From positions 62,001 through 126,000 of the forward strand of contig DUNG01000023.1 in the NCBI GenBank assembly GCA_012839475.1: a DNA stretch of 64,000 nucleotides, given 5' to 3'. Positions 28,198-36,224 of the stretch are shown one piece after another (within the stretch, counting starts at the first letter, position 1; every line of letters starts with the position of its first letter). The notes below the pieces were generated by a model that worked only from the letters and a program-made list of their open reading frames with translations, searched no databases and was not told where the DNA came from. Source of the DNA: Petrimonas sp. (GTDB taxonomy: Bacteria > Bacteroidota > Bacteroidia > Bacteroidales > Dysgonomonadaceae). Made by a program: the position numbers and the translations under genes.

Positions 28198-29278
28198 GAT
28201 AAAACAGGTAGGGGTTTTTCTGCACAACGAAAAAATTGGCAGGATGGCGCTTACACCTGATGAACTGTGCGCATTCGAGTACGAACCCCAATTTTTGTCA
28301 TCGGGATTTTCGATTTCGCCTTTTTTTCTCCCTTTGAAAAATGAAGTGTTTATTGCAAAGCGGCATCCTTTCCGTGGTGGCTTCGGCGTTTTCGATGACA
28401 ACCTGCCGGACGGTTGGGGGAACGTTGTACTCGATCGCTATCTGCGTAGCAAAGGCATTGACCCTTACCGCTTGTCGTTGCTGCAACGGTTAGCCTTGGT
28501 GGGAAGTACCGGACGAGGTGCTTTGGAGTTCCGACCCGATTGGAGTGAGGGTGTCCCTGGTGAAATCGTGGATTTTGACCTTTTGGCTCAAGAAGCGGAA
28601 AAGGTATTGAGTACCGAATATTCGGGAGATTTATTGGAGACGTTTTATAGATTTAGTGGTTCGTCGGGTGGTGCTCGTCCTAAAGTATTTGTAAGAATAG
28701 AGGATAAAGAGTGGTTGGTAAAGTTCAAAACAACGCACGACCCCGACGATATGGGGAAAACAGAATACAAGTATTCACTTTTAGCCAAAAGGTGCGGGAT
28801 AAAGATGCCTGAAACACGGCTTTTTGAAGGTCGCTATTTCGCTACCGAACGTTTTGACAGGACGGAACAGGGCAAAATTCACACGGTAAGTGCTGCGGGA
28901 TTGCTTCATGCAGATTATCGGGAGCCATCGTTAGACTACGAGGGGTTGTTGAAACTCTGCCATATTTTAACCAAAAATATGGCAGAGGTCTACGCACTTT
29001 TCAGGCAAATGGTTTTCAACGTGTTCATAAAAAACAGGGACGATCACGCGAAAAACTTCTCTTTCCAGCATATTAACGGCGAGTGGAAACTTTCTCCTGC
29101 TTACGACCTGCTGCCCAGTCGGGGTTTCAACGGGTTTCACACCACCACCATCAACGGTAGCGGCGACCCTTCAAAAGGGGATATATTGAAAGTGGCGGAA
29201 AAAACAAACCTGAATGCTAAAAAGGCTGAGGCGATTTTGGGAGAGGTTGAAGATATTGTCGGGAGCAAAAGGGTATAG
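28190..29278 (+). CDS. hipA: HipA-like serine/threonine kinase toxin
   Basis: The product has 362 residues, shorter than E. coli HipA (440), but it keeps both the N-terminal subdomain (FGVFDDNLPDGWGNVVLDR) and the kinase domain. SGSSGGARPK (about 156-165) is equivalent to the loop holding the autophosphorylated Ser. NRDDHAKN (282-289) is the catalytic loop and AYDLLPS (Asp 306) the metal-binding segment, so the kinase looks active. HipA kinases inactivate aminoacyl-tRNA synthetases; the target here is unknown. The gene converges tightly (7 nt) on the methyltransferase gene. Confidence 0.9.
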   Translation: MNKIKQVGVFLHNEKIGRMALTPDELCAFEYEPQFLSSGFSISPFFLPLKNEVFIAKRHPFRGGFGVFDDNLPDGWGNVVLDRYLRSKGIDPYRLSLLQRLALVGSTGRGALEFRPDWSEGVPGEIVDFDLLAQEAEKVLSTEYSGDLLETFYRFSGSSGGARPKVFVRIEDKEWLVKFKTTHDPDDMGKTEYKYSLLAKRCGIKMPETRLFEGRYFATERFDRTEQGKIHTVSAAGLLHADYREPSLDYEGLLKLCHILTKNMAEVYALFRQMVFNVFIKNRDDHAKNFSFQHINGEWKLSPAYDLLPSRGFNGFHTTTINGSGDPSKGDILKVAEKTNLNAKKAEAILGEVEDIVGSKRV

Positions 29279-29285
29279 TAAAAAC

Positions 29286-31025
29286 TTAAATGTCGTCCCT
29301 CATGATTCTACCTAATAAGGTGTCACGATAGGTATTGAAAATATTTAACTTTATTGGAACATACTCCGGAAGGCTTTCTAAAAACTCTAGTTCAAAAACT
29401 AGGCGAGGATCTCTATCATTACTTTCTTTGTGTATTTCCGCTTTATTGCCAATACGTGCAATACGAATCAGGTATAGGTCACGAATTCCCTTGCCTTTTA
29501 TATACGGCATAAAATAATATAACTTGTTAAGGGCAACTGTAGAAGGGAATGATTTCGTTTTGCCCGTGTAGTATATTTTCGTAGACCCCCTATCCAGGAA
29601 ATAGTCTTGGGTATCTGGTTTAACGAAACCAATTAATACATGCTTGTTGTAATCAAGTGAATAAACTTTTTTCCTGGTATTGTTTACAAAGACGGTTTTC
29701 TCTTCGGTAAAAAGGTTTAATTGCAACTTAGGTTCAGACTCACGTTGCATTTCAATTGGGCGAGAAGATATAGGCTCTTTTTCGTAAATAAACCGATACA
29801 TTGATTTCCCAACATCCCGAACAACGCCACAAACTAGAGCATTACCCATCAAGAAAGCCCGCCTTCCATCTGAAACATCGGGATGAAAGGTGTGATTATC
29901 TGGAAACATGTTTAATCGTTCTAATTCTATCGGAGTCAAACGACGATGTTTCCCTGAAGGTGTTTGCACGACATGTTTGAAACGTGAAGCACCGGCTCCT
30001 CCCTCGCCAGTAATAATGGTGCGCGAAGGGCGATCCAGCGAGTCAGGGAAAGTCATTGCTCCTTCAGAGAATACATATTTATGTCCTTTTTTGGAGACTC
30101 GATTAATTTTTTTGGAGCCTTTTTCGTATTGCCATCTAGGAAGATCTTCGTTAGAGATAAAGAATTCTTCAGGAATAAGATTTTCATTAATTAGATTACC
30201 ACCAAGGGTCATGTATGTCCCGTCATACACGGGATTCGAGTCTACTGTATAGACCTGACGATTATTGATAATACCCGTGTCTCCAAACGGGGTGCTTTTC
30301 TTGCCCTTGTTGAAGTTGTCAGAAACATTTGAAATAGATCCTTCGATATTAAAAAAAGAAGCAGTTTTTGACTTGGGTTCCAATGGAAAAGCTTTGGCCA
30401 TTACTCCATCGTAGAGAACCCAATTAGCCAAATCTTCTATCTTCTTGTATATGGCAGACTCTTCCAGATAGCCTACAATATAAGTTCTTATGCGACGTTG
30501 TGGCATGCCATATTCAGCCGCGTTGATTACTCGCCACTCTACTGTATAACCTAAGTCAGAAAGAGATGCGAGAATAATAGCAAAATCACGACCTCGCTGT
30601 TTAGCAGGAGAACCAAGTAAACGGTCTACATTCTCTAAAAAAACGTAATTAGGACGCTTATCTCCCTTTTCGTGAAGAATACGATAAATTTGCCACCATA
30701 GCACACCTTTTTGCCCTGTTATACCTCCCGATTTACTTAGGGTGGAGGCAACGGAGTAGTCCTGACAGGGAAAACCGCCAACCAGCAAGTCATGATCAGG
30801 TATATTTTTCGTTTCTACTTTATTTATATCTATATTCGAATGTCCTTGGGGGCCAAATCGAGCTTTATATACCAGAGAGGCATCTTGTTGGACAGTAGAC
30901 GGCTCCCATTGGTTGTTCCAAATCGTTTCATAGGCATCTGACGCACCCTCTAATCCGATACGGAATCCTCCCACGCCCGCGAAAAGTTCGACTACTCGTA
31001 TTATATGTTGTTTTTTAGAAGTCAT
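29286..31025 (-). CDS. DNA (cytosine-5) methyltransferase with extra C-terminal domain
   Basis: The product has 579 residues. All core m5C motifs are in order: I ELFAGVGGFRIGLEG (13-27), IV GGFPCQDYS with catalytic Cys 87, VI FLENVDRLL, VIII PQRRIRTYIVGY, IX RRLTPIELERLNMFP and X GNALVCGVV. A variable target-recognition region lies between VIII and IX. After motif X there are about 150 further residues (VYSLDYNKHVLIGF to the end) that are not part of a standard m5C enzyme. It starts 3 nt after the nuclease stop, so the pair is one operon with the nuclease first. It would protect host DNA from that nuclease. AT-rich composition suggests transfer. Confidence 0.93.
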   Translation of the reverse strand: MTSKKQHIIRVVELFAGVGGFRIGLEGASDAYETIWNNQWEPSTVQQDASLVYKARFGPQGHSNIDINKVETKNIPDHDLLVGGFPCQDYSVASTLSKSGGITGQKGVLWWQIYRILHEKGDKRPNYVFLENVDRLLGSPAKQRGRDFAIILASLSDLGYTVEWRVINAAEYGMPQRRIRTYIVGYLEESAIYKKIEDLANWVLYDGVMAKAFPLEPKSKTASFFNIEGSISNVSDNFNKGKKSTPFGDTGIINNRQVYTVDSNPVYDGTYMTLGGNLINENLIPEEFFISNEDLPRWQYEKGSKKINRVSKKGHKYVFSEGAMTFPDSLDRPSRTIITGEGGAGASRFKHVVQTPSGKHRRLTPIELERLNMFPDNHTFHPDVSDGRRAFLMGNALVCGVVRDVGKSMYRFIYEKEPISSRPIEMQRESEPKLQLNLFTEEKTVFVNNTRKKVYSLDYNKHVLIGFVKPDTQDYFLDRGSTKIYYTGKTKSFPSTVALNKLYYFMPYIKGKGIRDLYLIRIARIGNKAEIHKESNDRDPRLVFELEFLESLPEYVPIKLNIFNTYRDTLLGRIMRDDI

Positions 31026-31028
31026 TTA

Positions 31029-32630
31029 CTATAAATAGGGTAATGTGTTTAGTTTGTCAGTTACATATGAACCCTTTAGCCAGAAAAATTGAGGTAGCAT
31101 CTTGATACCATTCACGTTTTCTGTTTTGGCCTTTTCGCTAGAATCATTTGCTCCACCGCGAAAGAACACGTTATACTCGGAGCTTTTCGGAAAATTAGGA
31201 GCACCTCGGTATGAACCACTTTTGTTCAATATCTTTTGGCCATTTTTGTCAAGAACATACTCCCATTTGAGTTTGTTTTGATGAATAAGTACCCGTGAGT
31301 CTTTCCATGTTCGTTTGACTTCATTCTCAATAAATTCTTCATCAAATGCAAAGCGTTTGAAGCCCTCAAAAGTTGTTTTGCCGATTTCTTCAGCTACCCG
31401 TTCATCTTCTATCGCTTGTTGATGCTTATCTGTGAAACGGCGTCTCCGAGTGTTACCACGTTCGCAGAAAATGGGACAAAGGAAACTGTGTTCACAAAAA
31501 TAGGAATAAATGTCCGATTCTGCAAAGTCAACATCACGGTCAGCCCATTCCTCGAAATCAATCTGCTTAAGCTTCATATCTTCCGTTCTCTTTCCCTCGG
31601 GCGTCATGATTATTGTTTTTGCTATAATGCCTGCTTTCGTGAAGTCAGATATTTGATTAAGCCTATTACAATCAGCCCCAAACATCTTTAAAACGCACTG
31701 TGCTGCAAAGTCCTTGGTGGAGATGTCACTGTTTATTTCTAACATTTGCTTCAATTGAGTAAAAGATTTACCCCTGAATTGCCTTGACAACTGTTGACAG
31801 CGTGCATCCAATTGTGAAAAGCTCGTGAATGATTCCTTGAGTTGACTTTCTTTATCCGATTTGCTTTTATTGAAATGTCCTCGAACGATGTGGTCAACAA
31901 AGGTTTGTTTTAGACGATAACGAGGTTTCTGATAGCTACCCGTTGGTCTTTTTTTAAATCCCGGAACTAACTCGATAAGTAAGAGATATGGACGTAGCTC
32001 GTGCGTGAAACCTTGTAGTTTTTCATATCGGTCATCCTGACTAGAGTACTTATCATAGACTTCTTGCAAGTAATCACGCACGATTTCCCAATCATTCTTA
32101 AGTTGTCCTTTTTCGTTCTCTGAAAAGCTGTTATAGCAATAATCAACGATACGAAAATTGGCATAAGCGGATGCGGGAACAACTTCATATGATTTATACT
32201 CATAAAAGATAATCAGCAAGTGCTCTAGTTTTTCCCAAAAATGAGAAGTGTTAAAATCTGTTTGTATATCAGGTTCAAATGTAACACCTGTAACACTGAT
32301 GCCTTCTTTTGCGCCTAAATATAAATTGTAGGCAGCCCCAGTTTTCCCTTTCACCTTTGGCAAATCCGATTTTGGAATTCTCACGCCAGTTGTTTTGAGC
32401 TCAGTCAACACACCATCAATCTCTATGTCGCATTCCTGCTTGCTATCGCGTGCATATCCAAATAAAGACTGCTCGATTACATCACCAGCAATACCCGTGA
32501 TTTTTTCACTCTTAGCCGTACGGTCAAATTGACGAGATGAATCCACTTCACCTAAAGTTTTCCCTTTCACTCCCTTAAGAAGATTGTCAACAAAAGCCTT
32601 TGTATATTTCCTGTCGTCTGATACAGCCAT
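31029..32630 (-). CDS. Type II restriction endonuclease, MutH/Sau3AI-like
   Basis: The product has 533 residues. The N-terminal 120 residues contain a MutH-type nuclease core: GIAGDVIEQSLFGYARDS, an acidic residue at about 68-70, and TELKT with Glu 77 and Lys 79. The spacing is similar to MutH and Sau3AI. Sau3AI enzymes (about 490 aa) carry a second MutH-like domain that binds a second site, and the remaining 400 residues here could serve so. Family members cut at GATC; specificity here is inferred only. The gene lies directly before the cytosine methyltransferase on the same strand. No controller (C) protein is adjacent. Confidence 0.82.
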   Translation of the reverse strand: MAVSDDRKYTKAFVDNLLKGVKGKTLGEVDSSRQFDRTAKSEKITGIAGDVIEQSLFGYARDSKQECDIEIDGVLTELKTTGVRIPKSDLPKVKGKTGAAYNLYLGAKEGISVTGVTFEPDIQTDFNTSHFWEKLEHLLIIFYEYKSYEVVPASAYANFRIVDYCYNSFSENEKGQLKNDWEIVRDYLQEVYDKYSSQDDRYEKLQGFTHELRPYLLLIELVPGFKKRPTGSYQKPRYRLKQTFVDHIVRGHFNKSKSDKESQLKESFTSFSQLDARCQQLSRQFRGKSFTQLKQMLEINSDISTKDFAAQCVLKMFGADCNRLNQISDFTKAGIIAKTIIMTPEGKRTEDMKLKQIDFEEWADRDVDFAESDIYSYFCEHSFLCPIFCERGNTRRRRFTDKHQQAIEDERVAEEIGKTTFEGFKRFAFDEEFIENEVKRTWKDSRVLIHQNKLKWEYVLDKNGQKILNKSGSYRGAPNFPKSSEYNVFFRGGANDSSEKAKTENVNGIKMLPQFFWLKGSYVTDKLNTLPYL

Positions 32631-32674
32631 AATTTCTAAATCATCACGTCAAAGCCAACCAATGTCGTTTACTG

Positions 32675-32698
32675 CAAATATACAACATTTAAGTTGTA
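32675..32698 (-). promoter_or_regulatory. Promoter -7 box and palindrome upstream of the RM operon
   Basis: On the minus strand TATATTTG (32682-32675) fits the -7 consensus. Directly upstream and overlapping by two bases is an inverted repeat with arms TACAAC and GTTGTA around a 6-nt spacer (32681-32698), occupying the -7/-33 spacer. A protein bound there would block the promoter. No -33 TTG is seen at 20 nt. Confidence 0.5.
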
Positions 32699-32737
32699 AA
32701 ATTAAGTAACAAATAAGCACAACCTTAACCCTTTGGT

Positions 32738-33280
32738 TTACTCATTAGGGGTCAACAGCTTGAAAAAATCCCAGATCACGATACCCGCGGTGACAGATAC
32801 GTTAAGGGAGTGCTTGGTGCCGTGTTGCGGTATCTCGATGCAGCCGTGCGAGGCGTTCACCACCTCCTGTTGCACCCCGTGCACCTCGTGGCCGAAGATC
32901 ACCCCGTATTTTTGTCCCGGCCCAGGCTGAAATATCTCCAGCGGGATGCTGTTTTCTGCCTGCTCGATGGAAAAGACATGGTATCCTTCCTTTTTAAGCG
33001 CTTCCACCGCATCAAGGGTCTCCCCGTAGTAGCGCCACTTCACGGCATCTTCCGCCCCCAACGCGGTTTTATGAATCTCCACGTTGGGCGGGGTGGAGGT
33101 GATGCCGCACAGCAGGATCTCCTCCACCCGGAAGGCGTCGCTCGTCCGGAAAATGGAGCCGATATTGTGTTGGCTTCGCACGTTGTCGAGCACCACCACC
33201 AGCGGGATCTTCTCTGCCGACTGGAACTCCTCGATGCTGATCCGGTTCAGCTCTTCCAGTTTTAATTTTCTATGCCGCAT
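32738..33280 (-). CDS. TrmH/SpoU-family RNA 2'-O-methyltransferase
   Basis: The product has 180 residues. SPOUT signatures are VVLDNVRSQHNIGSIFRTSDAF (motif 1), YGVIFGHEVHGV (motif 2) and GTKHSLNVSVTAGIVIWDF (motif 3), which form the trefoil knot binding SAM. It would methylate a ribose in tRNA or rRNA. The target position is not deducible. It is a short, stand-alone type without an N-terminal substrate-binding domain and lies upstream of the RM island on the same strand. Confidence 0.93.
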   Translation of the reverse strand: MRHRKLKLEELNRISIEEFQSAEKIPLVVVLDNVRSQHNIGSIFRTSDAFRVEEILLCGITSTPPNVEIHKTALGAEDAVKWRYYGETLDAVEALKKEGYHVFSIEQAENSIPLEIFQPGPGQKYGVIFGHEVHGVQQEVVNASHGCIEIPQHGTKHSLNVSVTAGIVIWDFFKLLTPNE

Positions 33281-33341
33281 GTCGGAACCTCTAATTTTGA
33301 TTTACGTTGGTGCATATTGTTGGAGGTATATGTTGAAATCT

Positions 33342-34073
33342 CTATTTCACGATTACTGCCCTCACCACGAACCACAGGTGGTGGAGGAAGGTAGAGAGGT
33401 GGCCGTAATGCTTTGCCATGATGCGGTACCGCTCTTTCAAGGAGGCCTGCCGGTTGGTGGTGGTGAGCCCCTCGTTCAGGTAGTCGATGAGCAGCAGGTG
33501 GCTGTTGCAAATGGCATTCGTCTTCTTCATCAGGCGAATCGCCCAGTCGAAGTCCGACGAAAACCGGTAGGTTAGGTCATACGGTTCAGCCAGCTCACGC
33601 TTCACGATAAAGGCTTGGTGGCAGACCACCATCCCCTGCTTGAAGCTCTTCCAAGTGAGTTGGTCGGGTGCTTTGAGTCGCCGCATACCCAGGAACTTGC
33701 CCTCATCATCCACGATAGCCGTCTCACCGTAGAGGATATCGGGAGCATTCGCAGGGGTAAAAGAGCGCATCAATTTCTCCACCGTCTTGGCCTCGTGGAA
33801 GGTGTCACCCGCGTTCAGGAAGCAGAGCCAATCGCCCGTGGCCATCCTCATCGCCTTGTTCATCGCATCGTATAACCCTTTGTCCGGCTCACTGATCCAG
33901 CGGACTCCATCGCCCTCGTGCTCTTGGATGAGCTGGACTGTTCCATCCGTCGATGCCCCATCCACGATCACGTGCTCGATGAAGGGGTAGGTCTGCCTTG
34001 CGACACTTTTCAGGGTGCGTTGCAACGTTTTCTCGGCGTTGTAGGTGACGGTAATAACGGATAACGTGTTCAT
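33342..34073 (-). CDS. Family 2 glycosyltransferase
   Basis: The product has 243 residues. It has a GT-A fold start (LSVITVTYNAEKTLQRTL), IVDGASTDGT, the donor-site segment DKGLYDAMNKAM and a LNAGD in place of DxD, typical of WcaA-like GT2 enzymes. It has no membrane segment. Its start overlaps the stop of the upstream methyltransferase by 4 nt (ATGA), so it is the last gene of a GT4-methyltransferase-GT2 operon. It would add one sugar during surface polysaccharide assembly. Confidence 0.92.
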   Translation of the reverse strand: MNTLSVITVTYNAEKTLQRTLKSVARQTYPFIEHVIVDGASTDGTVQLIQEHEGDGVRWISEPDKGLYDAMNKAMRMATGDWLCFLNAGDTFHEAKTVEKLMRSFTPANAPDILYGETAIVDDEGKFLGMRRLKAPDQLTWKSFKQGMVVCHQAFIVKRELAEPYDLTYRFSSDFDWAIRLMKKTNAICNSHLLLIDYLNEGLTTTNRQASLKERYRIMAKHYGHLSTFLHHLWFVVRAVIVK

Positions 34074-34789
34074 TTTCTCGCGTAAATGGCTATGTAGGGG
34101 GATAGGGTTTTTCCTTTAACCGGGAATAGTTTGATGGTGTAACTCAGCAGTTTCACCCACCGCCTTTTGCCTTGGTTTTCAGGCTTGGGCTCGAGCCACA
34201 CCATCGGTTTGCCGATGTAGTCCACCGACATCTCCCGCAGCCCGGTCAACTGCATGATCTTTTTCAGCCGGGGGATCTCCATCGACCTTAAGTTGTGGGC
34301 GTTTAAGTTGGGCTTGTCGAACCACTGCTGCACCTTCCCGTTCAGTCCCAGGAAGTTGGGTAGAAGAATAAGCAGCTGCCCCTGCTCGGATAGCAGCTCC
34401 ACGTGGCGTTGAATGACCTCCTCGGTATCCTCGAAATGCTCGATGAAACCGCAGGAGAAGACGATGTCGTACCTTTTCTCGGTCGTGAACGCGAAGAAGT
34501 CGCTCTCGATGCACTGGATTGTACCCTTGGGTAGGCCGTTAGCCTCCTCTAACTTTCGGACGATCTCCCGGTCGATATAGAAGTCGAGGATGCTCACGTC
34601 CTGAACGCCTTGCCGGTAAAAGAAGGCCGCGTGACTTCCCGGGAAGCCGCCAATTTCGATAAAACTCTTCCCCTCCCTGAGACGTGGCACGAAAGAACTG
34701 AAAACCACTTTCTCGGGCAGGCCACCGTGCGGGTAGTTTTGCCAATACTCTTCCCAATGGGCTCTGTCGGTGAAACTATTCTCTATCAT
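34070..34789 (-). CDS. SAM-dependent methyltransferase of the polysaccharide cluster
   Basis: The product has 239 residues. The class I fold is indicated by KSFIEIGGFPGSHAAFF (SAM-binding loop), YDIVFSCGFIEHF and LLSEQGQLLILLPNF. It overlaps the upstream glycosyltransferase by 14 nt and the downstream one by 4 nt, so all three are translationally coupled. It probably methylates a sugar or lipid-linked intermediate. The substrate is unknown. Confidence 0.85.
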   Translation of the reverse strand: MIENSFTDRAHWEEYWQNYPHGGLPEKVVFSSFVPRLREGKSFIEIGGFPGSHAAFFYRQGVQDVSILDFYIDREIVRKLEEANGLPKGTIQCIESDFFAFTTEKRYDIVFSCGFIEHFEDTEEVIQRHVELLSEQGQLLILLPNFLGLNGKVQQWFDKPNLNAHNLRSMEIPRLKKIMQLTGLREMSVDYIGKPMVWLEPKPENQGKRRWVKLLSYTIKLFPVKGKTLSPYIAIYARK

Positions 34790-36008
34790 ATAGTGTCGTG
34801 TATCTGTGTGCGATTATTTCCGGTGCGTACGTGTGCATCACCTTCTCTCGTGCCCGGCGTGAAAACGCTTCCCAGTCCGCTTTGTACAGCACCTCGGTAA
34901 CGCCTCGTGCCAAATCGTCCGCATTCCTGTACTCTGCCACGTACCCGTTGACCCCGTGGTCAATCATCTCCGGGATACCTCCAATGCGGAAACCCACGCA
35001 GGGCGTGCCGCAGGCCATCGCCTCCATGATGGTGTTGGGCAGGTTCTCCTGCAACGAGGGGGTGATGTAGAGATCGGCCGCGCTATACAGCTCCGGCATT
35101 CGCTCGGGGGGTATGTATCCCATGCTTCGGGCGGGGAGGGGCAGGCGGTTGAGGATTGCCTCGCTCTCGGTTCCGGCGATCAGGAAAAAGAGGTCGTCCC
35201 GCTCTTTGGCGGGGGTATGGCTGGCTTGGATGAGGTACTCCAACCCCTTGCGCGGGTCAGAAGCCTTGGCAGCGGCAAACAGCACGATCTTTTTCTTCCG
35301 CGGGAGACACATCTTATCGCGTAGCATCGCCTTATCCATCGGGAAGTAAACCTCGGTATCGATGGGGTTGGGAATATCCACCACCTCATGTCCCCGGGTG
35401 AGGGGGCTCTTTTCCGCCAGCTCTCTAAGCCACCGGCTGCACGCCACGAAGGAGATTCTTCCTTTCGCGTAGGCCCGCTGTTTCTTCTGGAACAACTTGT
35501 GCGAAAGGTCGTTTGGTGAACCGGCAACCAAGTAGGGGCAATTGCCGCATGAAGTCTCGTAGCGGGTGCAGCCGGCCGCGTGGTGACAGATACCGGTAAA
35601 GGGCCACATATCGTGCATGGTCCAGACCACCTTTTTGCCGGATGCCACGATTCGACCTGTCTCTTCCAGTGACAGCATCCCCTGGTTTATCCAGTGCAGG
35701 TGGATCACGTCGGCCGACCGGAATTCCGGTAGATCGGTGACCGACACCCCGCTGTTGGCGATGGAGACGTCGAACAGGTAGCGCCTTGATAGGCGGTTGT
35801 GGAGGTAAATAATCCCCCGCTCCCCGTAAAAGCGAAATCGGTTCCCCATCTGGCTTCCTACCTGGAAGACCGATGGGTCGCTGCCCAGCCGGTTGCGTAC
35901 CGCCATGGAAACGTCGTGACCCGCGGACTGGAGCGCATGCATCAGCCGGGTGGCCGCTATGGCGGCACCCCCTCCCGTGTCGTATGTGCTGATGATAAGT
36001 ACCCGCAT
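34776..36008 (-). CDS. Family 4 glycosyltransferase
   Basis: The product has 410 residues from the ATG at 36008 (MRVLIISTYDTGGGAAIAAT). The longer frame adds 11 residues that break the usual N-terminus. The GT-B fold is shown by the Gly-rich N-terminal loop, HDMWPFTGICHHAAGC, and the C-terminal EAMACGTPCVGFRIGGIPEMI with the E-x7-E donor motif. A cluster of Cys (CTRYETSCGNCPYL) recalls WcaC/colanic-type enzymes. It is the first gene of its operon. The leader upstream holds repeated GCAAAGCT motifs. Confidence 0.92.
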   Translation of the reverse strand: MRVLIISTYDTGGGAAIAATRLMHALQSAGHDVSMAVRNRLGSDPSVFQVGSQMGNRFRFYGERGIIYLHNRLSRRYLFDVSIANSGVSVTDLPEFRSADVIHLHWINQGMLSLEETGRIVASGKKVVWTMHDMWPFTGICHHAAGCTRYETSCGNCPYLVAGSPNDLSHKLFQKKQRAYAKGRISFVACSRWLRELAEKSPLTRGHEVVDIPNPIDTEVYFPMDKAMLRDKMCLPRKKKIVLFAAAKASDPRKGLEYLIQASHTPAKERDDLFFLIAGTESEAILNRLPLPARSMGYIPPERMPELYSAADLYITPSLQENLPNTIMEAMACGTPCVGFRIGGIPEMIDHGVNGYVAEYRNADDLARGVTEVLYKADWEAFSRRAREKVMHTYAPEIIAHRYTTLYDRE

Positions 36009-36037
36009 GGCAGTTGGCAATTTTCTTAGGAGCAAGA

Positions 36038-36106
36038 GCAAAGCTAAGCTTGCTTAAGCTTTGCCGAGCGACGACAGAAAAGGTGCGTCAGCGAATCGGC
36101 AAAGCT
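36038..36106. repeat. Three GCAAAGCT copies forming alternative hairpins
   Basis: GCAAAGCT occurs at 36038-36045 and 36099-36106, and its complement AGCTTTGC at 36057-36064. The middle copy can pair with either outer one; with the right copy it makes a perfect 11-bp stem (36057-36067 with 36096-36106). The repeats lie in the divergent gap between the GT4 and flippase genes. They are downstream of a minus-strand TACTTTTG box (36127-36120), and so would be in the leader of the GT4 mRNA. Confidence 0.6.
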
Positions 36107-36119
36107 CTTCATTCGATGG

Positions 36120-36127
36120 CAAAAGTA
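36120..36127 (-). promoter_or_regulatory. Candidate -7 element of the GT4-methyltransferase-GT2 operon
   Basis: On the minus strand TACTTTTG fits TAnnTTTG. The leader to the ATG at 36008 would be about 105 nt and contain the GCAAAGCT hairpins. A second fit (TAGCTTTG, 36046-36039) lies nearer the gene inside the repeat. Confidence 0.4.
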
Positions 36128-36181
36128 ACCATTTTAAGCGAGAAAACGGGATTCCACCACGTCCAGTATCGAAAAGATGCC

Positions 36182-36189
36182 TATTTTTG
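36182..36189 (+). promoter_or_regulatory. Candidate -7 element of the flippase gene
   Basis: TATTTTTG lies 35 nt before the ATG at 36225. No -33 TTG is evident. Confidence 0.35.
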
Positions 36190-36224
36190 TAAAATAGATT
36201 TTTTCGTTGAACTATGACCGGGGC

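Noticed and set aside
36014-36217. 67-residue plus-strand frame in the divergent gap before the flippase
   Set aside because: It covers two promoter boxes and the GCAAAGCT repeats and its sequence has no protein-like features.
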